Assembly: GCF_022539665.2 (NCBI RefSeq)
Contig: NC_081335.1
Location: forward strand, 496,001-560,000
Length of the DNA stretch: 64,000 bases
DNA from: Daphnia carinata
Lineage: Eukaryota > Arthropoda > Branchiopoda > Diplostraca > Daphniidae
Reading direction: 5' to 3'
Below, piece by piece: positions 46,530 to 58,046 of this stretch. Numbering within the stretch: the first letter of the stretch is position 1; each line of letters opens with the position of its first letter. The notes under the pieces were generated by a model. The model saw only the letters and a program-made list of their open reading frames with translations, had not been told where the DNA came from and ran no database searches. The position numbers were made by a program, and so were the translations under genes.

Positions 46530-49025
46530 ATGGCTGAACTTCCACCCAGAAAGAATGCAACTCCAACGAAGCTCACAAAGTTGTTGATCTCTCCTCTGAA
46601 GGTTCTACTGCAGATGGGTTTTCCAAAACATAGAGCGTAAGTAGCAAACAGCAATACTGTCAACATCATACTAACATTCTGGATCTTCAGGGAGAAAGCC
46701 CTTGCTGCTACTGGCTATAGAAATGTTCAGCTAGCTTCAGATTGGTTGCTGGCCCACGTAAATGACCCCACCTTAGATGACCTACAGCCAAGAGAATATC
46801 TCCTTTACCTATGCCCATCTGGTTTTCTGCAAAGTCAGCTGCAGGAATTTTGGGCCAGATCGGCAGAAGAATGTGGCAGAAATGGCGCCCATGAGTTCCT
46901 ACCCCATGTCACTCTAGTTCCCCCCTTCAAGGTACCATGTGTAGTGTTTGATTACTTTAGTTTTCATGCTCAAGGTTAATTTTTATATTAGGTACCTGAT
47001 AGTGCTGCTCCCAGTATTGTGAGTCTCCTGGAAAGAATAGCAGAGCATGAGAATCAACCTATTCCCGAACTTAGGCTGGAAACCTACATTTCACAGAATT
47101 TTATGGGCTTTTTCCTCAATCAAGATTCGGCTGAAGTCATTAAATCCATTGCCGCTCGGTTTGCCAGAGAACTGGCTCAAATAAGTACATTCAGTCATAA
47201 AGTGTCTTGTATACCCAATTGTGTCATTAACTTTAGCGTTGTCTTTCCTTAGATATTGCAGCAGAGGCCCACACACAAGCCCTGCACTTGACATTGGCTT
47301 ATAATTTTCCTTCTGGTCAATACAGTACACTAGAATATCTAGTAAAAAATATAAACCCCAACACAGACGCCTCCCATTGGCAACTGCGTCTATATTCCAG
47401 AGATATCCGCCTGTCCGGAAAGAAGGTGTACAAGGTCATCTTTCCGCATGTTCCACGGGAAACTGACGAGTTGGAACTGCTTCTAGGCGATTTCGTTTAT
47501 GTCGATCCTGAAGCGTGTAATAATTCGATAGACGGATGGATTGAAGGCATCTCTTGGCTTACGGGTAATACTGAAAAAACAAAAATCATTTTATGTTTTA
47601 TTTGATTTGAATTCAGTTCTAATCTTTCACCCAGGTTGTTCGGGTTTCCTGCCAAAAAACTACGTGGAAAAAACGGCCGAATCAGACGCCTGGACCCTAC
47701 ATAAGTATGGAATGACAGTTAATAGTAGTGTTGGTTTTCTGACTAAGTTTGCGCTATTTAGGAGCGTAGAACTGAATCCATCCGCTGACGAACTGGATGA
47801 AATAGACGGCGTATCAGCATCTAGTGATCAAGCCCTCCGATTGTTGAATCAAATGTCACCGGAATTGGGCTCCAATAATGACACAAATTCGCATAGGGAT
47901 CAACCAACTAGCACAAAAGTAGTGGCTGTTCGGCCAACAGAGCTTTCCAAATGTACAGAAAACTATGCCAATTTCAATTTGGACATGGCTGGGTTGTCTC
48001 CCGTGGTAGAACGACCTCTAGCCTTTAAACAAGGACCACGACGATTGTTTATAGTACGCCATGGCGAAAGGATCGACTTTACATTTGGTACATGGATACC
48101 CTACTGCTTCGATGAAACGGGTAAAATGCAGAGTACCTCACCACTGGCATTAAACTAATTTTTCTTTCTTGAAACAAGGAAAGTACGTTCGAAAGGATTT
48201 GAATATGCCATTGAGCGTTCCCAAGCGACAAGGATCACCTGAATCGTTCTTCAAGGATTGCCCGCTAACTATATTGGGTGAAACGCAAGCTGGGCTTTTA
48301 GGCCAGGCTTTGCGTGCGGTTGGCGGATCCAACAGGATTCAGCACGTCTACTGCTCCCCATCTCTTCGCTCTTTACAAACATGTCACAACATTTTGAAAG
48401 GCCTTGAAATTGAGCATTCGGTCCCCATTTGTTTGGAGCCGGGATTGTTTGAATGGCTAGCCTGGTACCAGGATTCAATGCCGCAGTTCCTTACTCCAAA
48501 TGAGATGCTCGATGCCGGATTCCGTCTTCACGACCAACATCAGTATTTTATTGATTTTAGCGAGCTTTCCGATCGTCGTGAGTCAGCCGAACAGTATTAT
48601 ATGCGCTCCCACTACGTCACTCAGTGCGCTCTTCGCTGCACGGAGCATATCGGTAAAATTAAGATAAACCAACGGACCATGTTTTTACCGAAATCCGTTA
48701 AAGAGTAAATTACATTTTGCCTTAATCTTATCTCTCAGGTGGAGACGTCCTTCTCATCGGACATGCGTCAACGTTGGATGCATGTTCGCGACAACTGGTG
48801 GGGGGATTACCGCGATCCGCCCAAGAGCTATCCCGAATCGTCCATCGGATCCCCTACTGCAGTTTGGCTGCCGTCCAGCAATGTCTTCCAGAAGAGTCTT
48901 CGCTTGATGATTCACCCGACGAAACTGGCAGTCATAAAATCAAATGGAAGTTGATTGAGCCGCCTGTCCCTCCTATGACGTATTCCGCCAATTTGCGTTT
49001 TGATTGGCAAACTTTACTTCCCTAA
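46530..49025 (+). CDS. UBASH3: UBASH3/TULA-like phosphatase (UBA-2H-SH3-PGM), copy 1 (699 aa)
   Basis: A histidine phosphatase of the Sts/TULA family, which dephosphorylates phosphotyrosine targets (or ecdysteroid phosphate in some insects). Exons: 46530-46636, 46691-46931, 46992-47184, 47253-47564, 47635-48120, 48179-48652, 48739-49025, 700 codons. Domains in order: UBA (about residues 25-65, [15 protein letters not shown]); a 2H-phosphoesterase-like region with its two H-x-T motifs (PHVTLVPPF and LHLTLAYNF); SH3 (about 245-295, ending LPKNYVE); and a phosphoglycerate-mutase-like domain with VRHGERID (about 425), [19 protein letters not shown] and IGHASTLDA. The four phosphatase catalytic positions (RH, R, E, H) are present. 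It is probably cytosolic. Confidence 0.95.
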
Positions 49026-50091
49026 CGGTGCGCCTTCGTCACAACATATTTAACAGAAGCATCAGAACTCAACGGCACAAGAAGATTTGCATTTTTATTG
49101 TCAGGTAGTATGCAAATATTCCTTAATCAAGTTCGAAAGTGTGCATGTTTTTTAAGAAAACAAACCCCAACGAAATATTCTCCTTTTGACATACCAAATA
49201 GTACGCGAATCTTTGTTATTCAAAGCCGCGTTTCCAAGTCTTTATTGAAGAAAGAAACCCTTTTTTTTTTGTTTGCCTAATGGGTTTACTTTCTTAGCTG
49301 CCTTTCTTGTTTTATCGTGTTGGTACAGCAAATGTCGACCTGTACGAAACATAGAAGTGTATGACACGGAACTGTTGAATCATCCGTCCTCTTTTATAAG
49401 CTTTAATTTACTCCTAAGTGCAAGCAATGGAATAATACATATTGTAGATTGTAATTGCGCAGTGACTGCTTTAAAAAGTTAAATTAAGGGAAGAGATGAC
49501 CCTCCAGTTCCGTGTTTTAAAAATTTGCCAAAGAAAAAAAAGAAGTATCGATAAATTTGAATCTTTTGCCTTTCATGGCGGACTGCACACGCTCGCATGA
49601 CTGGGCAAGAATCCTATCGAGCGCGAGTTTATCGGCAACATTTGAAAGACAAGCAAGGCCGCTCCTTGTGAGCGTATGGACATTCTTCAGATAAGGTTTC
49701 TTTACTGAATTGATGAACTATCACTAACTCTAAGGCGTTTTATTTATTTTTTTTTCTCTGTCGCTAAATTCGTTTTGATCCTCTTCTTCTCGGTCACTTG
49801 TCTTTCTTCTTTCACTTCTTTTGAAATTGAGGAAGCCTCATAGTACTCTGGCTGGGTCACGCGGACTCGAGAGTGTCAAAACTGAACTGCGCATCGCTGA
49901 CCAATTACCTGAATGGTTCCGTTAGAACGAGTGCCTTAACAAAGAGACACGGTCTCTGCATAGGGGAAATGTCGGTTGCACAATATTAAGTTTATTATAA
50001 TTAGGTAAATAAGCCCTAGAGGGAATGCTTTTGAATGGCTGGTCAATTTGCGCCGACGCGCTAGAGATAGCCAGTTTCGTTTTAAAATATT
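49026..50091. repeat. 3' region of UBASH3 copy 1, inside the tandem duplication
   Basis: It matches 53759-54830 almost base for base. It holds UBASH3's 3' UTR. On the minus strand a protein-like open stretch at about 49517-49706 (NVHTLTRSGLACLSNVADKL and onward) and another near 49745-49870 are conserved in both copies, but no complete gene could be assembled. Confidence 0.7.
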
Positions 50092-50622
50092 CTAGCTCAA
50101 AGCCATCTGCAAATTACTCATAAATGAGTACCACCTATAGAAGATCGCCTTATCTACATCTGAAATCTGTTTTCTCGGCAATGTATATGTTCTCTGTTGG
50201 CGTGAATATCCACCACCTCTTCTTGCTGGAGGTCCACCATCTCCTCTACGATCTCCACCACGGTCCCCACCAAACCCATTACTTCTTCTTTTGCCTGTTG
50301 ACATTTCCACCTTCACTCTGGCACCACACAAACATCTACATGGACAACAGAAAATTAGGTAGATTATTTATCTGTTTTTATTGCATTAACACATAAAACA
50401 ATCTACTCACACTCCATCCAAACCACGTACAGCATCCTCCGCATCTCTTGCATCTTCAAATTCAATAAAGGCAAAACCAGGAGGATTTCTTGCTACCCAG
50501 ACATTCCTCAGAGTGCCATATTTGCTGAATGCCTCTTCAATCTCCCCCCTGGCCGCGTTAGAGCCTGAGTTGCCAACGTAAACCTTGCAACGCGGGTCCC
50601 AGCCTTGATGGCGGGACGACAT
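50092..50622 (-). CDS. SR-family splicing factor, truncated duplicate lacking the RS domain (151 aa)
   Basis: Exons 50411-50622 and 50092-50335 join to 152 codons. The RRM is intact and nearly identical to the complete copy (one change is GNSGS for GNLGS in RNP2). The Gly/Arg hinge is partly kept ([17 protein letters not shown]). After YSR the sequence departs from the SR gene and runs into unrelated DNA ([11 protein letters not shown] and onward) that is also found at about 54840-54930 downstream. The tandem-duplication breakpoint therefore lies at about 50198-50212, inside exon 2, and removes the RS domain and last exon. It could encode an RRM-only protein acting as a competitor, or be a pseudogene. 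Confidence 0.8.
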
Positions 50623-51262
50623 GGCAGGTGCTTTGGTGGCAAAGGACGATCGAACAAGCAGATGCAACCGAGGTGGTTTAGGTTTGATTAAATTGGGTTA
50701 GTTATCACGAAAAAAATTGGGAATCATAACAGTCTATTACCTGATGTATTACAAATATATATGGGCGAAACAATATGGTTTGGCTGTCAAATGCAAAGAA
50801 ACACGGCCTATGTCCAAGAGGAGCGGAGACGCGTCTAGCCGGTTGTTTCCAATTACTTGAAGTAGACAACCATCTTACAATTGAGCAGTAGCAATTTGGT
50901 GTTGCCAGATATAACCTAAAGCGCAGTGAGGTAATTTGGCAACCGCGAAAGAGGAGTTAAAAAAAAAATAACAGTACGAAGGAAAGATAATGTCATATGC
51001 ATTTTAAAGAGTAGAAGAAAATTCTTACGGTTCGTGAAACATTGTAAAGTTCTTTATAATAATGTTTCAGTTTATTGGCATGTTGGACCTACATTTTTAT
51101 TTATTATAGACTACAGTGCCACATGTTATCGTCAACTGTTTAGCCATGTTCGACTACGTTTAGGAGGAGTAATCCAGAAAATTGTTGTACCTTGGACTTC
51201 AAATTCTTATCTGTGATTCATATGCGTTTCCGTCCAAGCCGAAAGTTTTTGTCGTGAGAGAC
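50623..51262. promoter_or_regulatory. Shared head-to-head promoter region (copy 2)
   Basis: Nearly identical to 45893-46529, with a few substitutions and a small indel near 51110-51120. Confidence 0.55.
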
Positions 51263-53758
51263 ATGGCTGAACTTCCACCCAGAAAGAATGCAACTCCAAC
51301 GAAGCTCACAAAGTTGTTGATCTCTCCTCTGAAGGTTCTACTGCAGATGGGTTTTCCGAAACACAGAGCGTAAGTTGCAAACAGCAATACTATGAAAATC
51401 ATGCTAACATTCTGGATCTTCAGGGAGAAAGCCCTTGCTGCTACTGGCTATAGAAATGTTCAGCTAGCCTCAGATTGGTTGCTGGCCCACGTAAATGACC
51501 CCATCTTAGATGACCTACAGCCAAGAGAATATCTCCTTTACCTATGCCCATCTGGTTTTCTGCAAAGTCAGCTGCAGGAATTTTGGGCCAGATCGGCAGA
51601 AGAATGTGGCAGAAATGGCGCCCATGAGTTCCTACCCCACGTCACTCTAGTTCCCCCCTTCAAGGTACCAAGTATAGTGTTTCGTTGCTTTAGCTTTCAT
51701 GCTCAAGGTTAATTTTTATATTAGGTACCTGATAGTGCTGTTCCCAGCATTGTGAACCTCCTGGAAAGGATTGCTGAGAATGAAAATCAACCTATTCCTG
51801 AATTAAGGCTAGAAACTAATATTTCACAAAACTTTATGGGTTTCTTCCTCAATCAAGATTCAGCTGAAGTCATTAAAACCGTGGCGTCCCGATTTGCCAG
51901 AGAGTTAGCTCAAATAAGTATATACTGTCATGAAGTGTCTTGTATAACCAATTGTGTCACTAACTTTAACGTTGTCTTTCCTTAGACATTGCAGCAGAGG
52001 CCCACACACAAGCCCTGCACCTGACATTGGCTTACAATTTTCCTTCTGGTCAATACAGTGCACTAGAATATCTAGTAAGAAATATAAACCCCAACACCGA
52101 CGCTTCCCACTGGCAACTACGTCTGTATTCCAGAGATATCCGCCTGTCCGGAAAGAAGGTGTACAAGGTCATCTTCCCGCACGTTCCACGGGAAACTGAC
52201 GAGTTGGAATTGCTTCTAGGCGATTTCGTTTATGTCGATCCCGAAGCGTGTAATAATTCCATAGACGGATGGATTGAAGGCATCTCTTGGCTTACGGGTA
52301 ATGCTGAAAAAATCATTTTGTGTTTTATTTGATTTGAATTCAGTGCTAATCCTTCACTCAGGTTGTTCGGGTGTCCTGCCAAAAAACTACGTGGAAAAAA
52401 CAGCCGAATCAGACGCCTGGACCCTACACAAGTATGAAATGACAGTTAATAGTAGTGTTGGTTTCTTGACAAAGTTTTCCCTATTTAGGAGCGTAGAACT
52501 GAATCCATCCGCTGACGAACTGGACGAAATAGACGGCGTATCAGCATCGAGTGATCAAGCCCTCCGGTTGTTGAATCAAATGTCACCGGAATTGGGCTCC
52601 AACAAAGACACAAATTCGCATAGGGATCAGCCAACTAGCACAAAAGTAGTGGCTGTTCGGCCAACAGAGCTTTCCAAATGTACAGAAAACTATGCCAATT
52701 TCAATTTGGACATGGCTGGATTGTCTCTCGTGGTAGAACGACCTCTAGCCTTCAAACAAGGACCACGGCGATTGTTTATAGTGCGCCATGGCCAAAGGAT
52801 CGACTTCACATTTGATTCATGGATACCCTACTGCTTCGATGAAACGGGTAAAACGCAGTGTACTTCACCACTGGCATTAAACTAATTTTTCATTCTTGAA
52901 ACAAGGAAAGTACGTTCGAAAGGATTTGAATATGCCATTGAGCGTTCCCAAGCGACAAGGATCACCCGAATCTTTCATCAAGGATTCCCCGCTAACTATG
53001 TTGGGTGAAACGCATGCTGGACTTTTGGGCCAGGCTTTACGTGCGGTTGACGGATCCAACAGGATTCAGCACGTCTACTGCTCGCCATCTCTTCGCTCTT
53101 TACAGACGTGTCAGAATATTCTGAAAGGTCTGGAGATTGAGCACTCTGTACCCATTTGTTTGGAACCAGGGTTGTTCGAATGGTTGGGCTGGTACCAAGA
53201 TTCCATGCCTCAGTTTCTGACTCCATCAGAGATGCTCGATGCCGGTTTTCGTCTGCGTGAGAATCATCAGTATTTTATTGACTTTAGTGCGCTTTCCGAT
53301 CGGCGTGAGTCAGCCGAACAGTATTATATGCGCTCCCACTACGTCACTCAGTGCGCTCTTCGCTGCACGGAGCATATCGGTAAAATTAAATAGATAAACC
53401 AACGGACCATGGTTTTTTTTCCGAAATCCGTTAAATAGTAAATTACATTTTGCCTTTATCTTATCTCTCAGGTGGAGACGTCCTTCTGATAGGACATGCG
53501 TCAACGTTGGATGCATGTTCGCGACAACTGGTGGGGGGATTACCGCGATCCGCCCAAGAGCTATCCCAAATCGTCGATCGGATCCCGTACTGCAGTTTGG
53601 CTGCCGTCCAGCAATGTCTTCCAGAAGAGTCTTCGCTTGATGATTCACCCGACGAAACTGGCAGTCATAAAATCAAATGGAAATTGATTGAACCGCCTGT
53701 CCCTCCTATGACGTATTTACGCAATTTGCGTTTTGATTGGCAAACTTTACTTCCCTAA
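51263..53758 (+). CDS. UBASH3: UBASH3/TULA-like phosphatase, copy 2 (699 aa)
   Basis: Exons: 51263-51369, 51424-51664, 51725-51917, 51986-52297, 52362-52847, 52906-53379, 53472-53758. All exon lengths equal copy 1, all splice sites are kept and there is no internal stop, so it is an intact gene. UBA, 2H-like, SH3 and PGM-like domains are all present. Differences fall inside the phosphatase motif: [14 protein letters not shown] replaces [14 protein letters not shown], so the conserved Glu after RHG becomes Gln and a conserved Gly becomes Asp. The catalytic His, SLRSLQT Arg, EPGLFEW Glu and GHAS His are retained. Activity or specificity may have shifted. Confidence 0.93.
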
Positions 53759-54934
53759 CGGTGCGCCTTCGTCGCAACATATTCAACAGAAGCATCAGAA
53801 CTCAACGGCACCAGTATATTTGCAGTTTTATTGCCAGGTAGTATGCAAACATTCCTTAATCGAGTTCGAAAGTGTGCATGTTTTTTAAAGAAAACAACCC
53901 CAACGAAATACTTTCCTTTTGACATACCAAATAGTACGCGAATCTTTGTTATTCAAAGCCGCGTTTTTCCAAGTCTTTATTGAAGAAAGAAACCCTTTTT
54001 TTTTTGTTTGCCTAATGGGTTTACTTTCTTAGCTGCCTTTCTTGTTTTTATCGTGTTGGTACAGCAAATGTCGACCTGTACGAAACATGGAAGTGTATGA
54101 CACGGAACTGTTGAATCATCCGTCGTCTTTTACAAGCTTTAATTTACTCCTAAGTGCAAGCCATGGAATAATACATATTGTAGATTGTAATTGCGCAGTG
54201 ACTGCTTTAAAAAGTTAAATTAAGGGAAGAGATGACTCTCCAGTTCCGAGTTTTAAAAATTTGCCAAAGAAAAAAAAGAAGTATCGATAAATTTGAATCT
54301 TTTGCCTTTCATGGCGGACTGCACACGCTCGCATGACTGGGCAAGAATCCTATCGAGCGCGAGTTTATCGGCAACATTTGAAAGACAAGCAAGGCCGCTC
54401 CTTGTGAGCGTATGGACATTCTTCAGATAAGGTTTCTTTACTGAATTGATGAACTATCACTAACTCTAAGGCGTTTTATTTATTTTTTTTTCTCTGTCGC
54501 TAAATTCGTTTTGATCCTCTTCTTCTCGGTCACTTGTCTTTCTTCTTTCACTTCTTTTGAAATTGAGGAAGCCTCATAGTACTCTGGCTGGGTCACGCGG
54601 ACTCGAGAGTGTCAAAACTGAACTGCGCATCGCTGACCAATTACCTGAATGGTTCCGTTAGAACGAGTGCCTTAACAAAGAGACACGGTCTCTGCATAGG
54701 GGAAATGTCGGTTGCACAATATTAAGTTTATTATAATTAGGTAAATAAGCCCTAGAGGGAATGCTTTTGAATGGCTGGTCAATTTGCGCCGACGCGCTAG
54801 AGATAGCCAGTTTCGTTTTAAAATATTCTAGCTCAAAGCCATCTGCAAATTACTCATAAATGAGTACCACCTATAGAAGCTCGCCTTATCTACATCTGAA
54901 ATCTGTTTCCTCGGCAATGTATATGTTCTCTGTT
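53759..54934. other. 3' region of UBASH3 copy 2 to the duplication end
   Basis: Copy of 49026-50200. It holds the second copy of the conserved minus-strand open stretch (about 54250-54443). No full gene is seen. Confidence 0.6.
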
Positions 54935-56330
54935 GCTGTGGAAAACTCACGCCACATGTTATGGATAAAAGGACCGTCATGTAGGTCAACAAAGTTCTTT
55001 GGATATCTCTCCTCTTTTCCTTCTTTTTTTTTTTTTGCCCGTACTTGTCTATCGTCTTTCACCACTAGTTGTGTTTTTTGTGTCCCAACTTTGGAAATGG
55101 CCAAAACTTTTGGCTGGACATTTTGATTATCTGCTGTACATGTCAAGTGAAAGAGCCCCCGTAAAGTGCGCGGTTGATTATAGCGCGTCAACTGCGCGCA
55201 CACATACACACATCATAGATGCCATATAAGAATAAGGGAGGAACAATGGCCTATGTGACGGACATTTATATCCAAAGCAACAAAATGCGCTGCTTCACCT
55301 TCATTGGAGCGAAACGAGTAAAAATATTGCCAAAATAAAAATTCGCTTTTGGAAATCAGATGACTATCATCCGCACAAAGTCGAATGTATTCCTCTGGAA
55401 TTCTCTCTTCTTTTTTTAAATTTTAAATTGCAGAGTTTTAAGAGAAAACCAATTGCGCTGACTTTGGTTTTTAACTCGATGAGGTCGTCTTTAAATAAGT
55501 GCGAGTCATTCTTTGACAGGAAAAGGAGTGCCCGTGTGTGTGAATAAGATGTGCAGATCACCGCCCTGTCGCTGGCACTTTCGAGTTGATTAAGAATTTT
55601 ATACCGAAATCTCAATAACGCCGCTATCGGCTGAAAGAATGTAAATACATTGAACGTATAAAATACGACGCTGTGGCTATCAAACGAGCCTTCGTACATC
55701 AGTTGCTGCATATAAAAACGGAGGCGATCAAAACTTGATGGGAAAACTCTTTTTATTCATTCTCATCCGCATCTTCTTTTGATAACCTTGAATAATACGT
55801 AAGATTCAAATCAATGAAACACAACTCTGTTTGAACTCTTAGTGGCGCTATTAAAGTCAAGCTATTCAACCTAATTTATTCTTCATTTAGAAGAGAAAAA
55901 AAAACACAAAGCTGGGCGGTCGAAATTCCCAGCTACGGCAAAACTGGACAATAAAAAAAAAGTGTGCTAACAGGTGGTAGAAATGAATGGCGATGACTTT
56001 TTTGCCTGGCGTTATACTTCCATAAAAACCCAAAAGAAGTTCATTACACGTATGTAGTACAAAAACTCAAGTTTTATCCCTTTTAGTCTTACTGGAGGGT
56101 CTATATGGGTCATTATTCTGTGATGTAATATCGTGGGGATATTTTTGATTTGATCAGAAAATGCCCCAGGCGATACACCGAAGAGAACAATCGGTGACGT
56201 CATGATTTCGTTTATTTGAAACTCTGCATCATTAATGGAAAACTAATATTTTATTCAGAATCAGCGTTTAAATTTGGTTACAACAGGTTAAGTTTCATCA
56301 CCTCCTAAAATGAAAATTTCAAGCTGAGGG
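54935..56330. other. Intergenic region without a recognisable gene
   Basis: Only short frames. A minus-strand frame at 55367-55711 has no domain or leader. Poly-T and AT-rich tracts occur. Confidence 0.5.
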
Positions 56331-56337
56331 GTTGAAA

Positions 56338-58046
56338 AATAAGCCCCGACAAAATAATAAGCCTGACTTTTTCATGATTTATTTATTTATTTCAAAAACA
56401 TAGATGTGACTATTTAAATAGATGATTTAGGTTTGTAAGTCAATGTGGATCATCGAAATAAACTGCCTTCACATGCAACTTGTAGTTTTTGAGTTATTCA
56501 AATTCATCAACGAGGTTACGCCAACACCACTTTGATTGCGTTTTATTAAAAAAATTGATACGTGAGGGGAAAACTAATAGTGTATTCGTAATCAGCGTTC
56601 GATATTGAGTATAGTGGGTGAGTTTTATCAAATTCTAATAGATGAAATTTTTAGCCGATTTTGACAAAAGTGGGAAGGCCTTCCCATTTTTTCATTTTTG
56701 GCCAAATTTGGCTTACAATGCATGATTCCGATGCAGAATGGAATGCTAATCACGAAAATCAAGTTTATTTTTTAATTGGCCTTATAGTTTTTGAATTATA
56801 CGGAAAAAATGACCGTGGGAAAATTGCCTCAAAAACTTGCAAAAAGTGACACTCTTTGAAATTAGTTGAAAATCACAAGATATACTCAAAATCGAATGCT
56901 AAGTCCGGGAAAATTGTTATTTTTTACATAAAGCCAATCGTTTTCGAAATATACTGAATATTTGATGTACTGCTATTGTAGCATACTGGCACGCTGGTGC
57001 GTACTGGCGTGCCAGCCCGACAAAATAAGCCCGACTTCCTGTTTTTTACGGTTAATTCAAAAAGTAGGGGCCTAATGTAAAAATATACCCCATTTTCGGG
57101 ATCAGCGATCAATTTCGCATCGGAATAATGTATTTTTAATGAAATCTAGGATTTGACGAAAATTGAAAAAGTGGGAAGGCTATATAGCCTTCCCACTTTT
57201 GTCAAAATCTGAAAAAATTGAAATGTCTCGGAATGTGATGAAAATCACACAATACAACCCAATTTTAACGCTGATTCAGAGAAAGCCAATTGTTTTTTTT
57301 CCACGTAAGCCGTTTTTGAAATATTCGTTATTTAAAGATAAAGTCGGGCTTATTTTTTTTGTCGGGCTTAAAAACCCAACTTAACTGTTTTTTACGTTTT
57401 ATTCAAAAACTATGTGTCCCACGAAAAAATAACCCTCATATTCGTGATGCCCGTTCAATTCTGCGTCGAACCCATGCATTTAAAGCCAAATCTAAAATTT
57501 TGCCAAAATTGAAAAAGTGAGAAGGCTATAGCCTTCCCACTTTTGTCAAAATCGGTCAAAAACAAAATCTCTTGGAATTCGATGAAACTCACACAATATA
57601 ATGAAAATTGAACGCTGATTTCGATTCAGCAATTAGTTTTTTCTCTAACCCAGCCGTTTTGAAAATAAAAGAAAACAAAGGGCTATTGGTGACACTTTTT
57701 TTGCGCCATAGCGTACTGGCGCGCTAGCATTTCAAATATTCGACATATTTAAAAAACTATTGTCTTTATGAAAAAAAGAACAATTTTCCCGGAATCAGCA
57801 TATAATTTTGAATATATTCTGTGATTTTCACCCAATTCCAATGAGTGTCACTTTTTGCAGGTTTTGGGGGCAATTTTCCCACGGTCATTTTTTCCGTTTA
57901 ATTCAAAAACTATAAGACCAATTGAAAAATCAACTTCATTTCCGTGATTAGCATTCGATTCTGCATCGAAATAATGTATTTTGAACCAAATTTGAAATGA
58001 AAAAAAAAATTTGTACAAAAAGTCGGGCTTAAAAAGTCGGTCTTAA
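56338..58046. repeat. Complex foldback / inverted repeat cluster
   Basis: Left arm about 56600-57015 and right arm about 57700-58000 are inverse complements over at least 300 bases. One clear pair is CGGAAAAAATGACCGTGGGA at 56801-56820 and its complement near 57880-57905. Between the arms two direct copies of a unit of about 345 bases (starting near 57040 and 57388) each carry a short perfect-looking hairpin, AAAAGTGGGAAGGCT facing AGCCTTCCCACTTTT, at about 57164-57200 and 57509-57546. A related half-site occurs near 56668-56695. AAGCCCGAC / GTCGGGCTT motifs mark unit borders and both ends. It has no coding capacity, so it is a non-autonomous foldback element or a short satellite array with inverted units. 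Confidence 0.85.

Larger units (their letters stand above)
45480..50200. repeat. Tandem duplication unit 1 (about 4.73 kb)
   Basis: Unit 1 spans from inside SR-factor exon 2 to about 50200. Unit 2 follows directly to about 54930. Corresponding splice sites are offset by exactly 4733 bases through the first four UBASH3 exons. Identity is very high, in intergenic DNA too, so the duplication is recent or homogenised. Confidence 0.9.
50201..54934. repeat. Tandem duplication unit 2
   Basis: Second copy of the SR-factor/UBASH3 segment. It starts within SR-factor exon 2 and ends near 54934 (after TGTATATGTTCTCTGTTG), where single-copy sequence resumes. Confidence 0.88.

Noticed and set aside
51263-53758. 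UBASH3 copy 2 as a pseudogene
   Set aside because: All exon lengths, splice sites and the full frame are intact. Only substitutions are seen.
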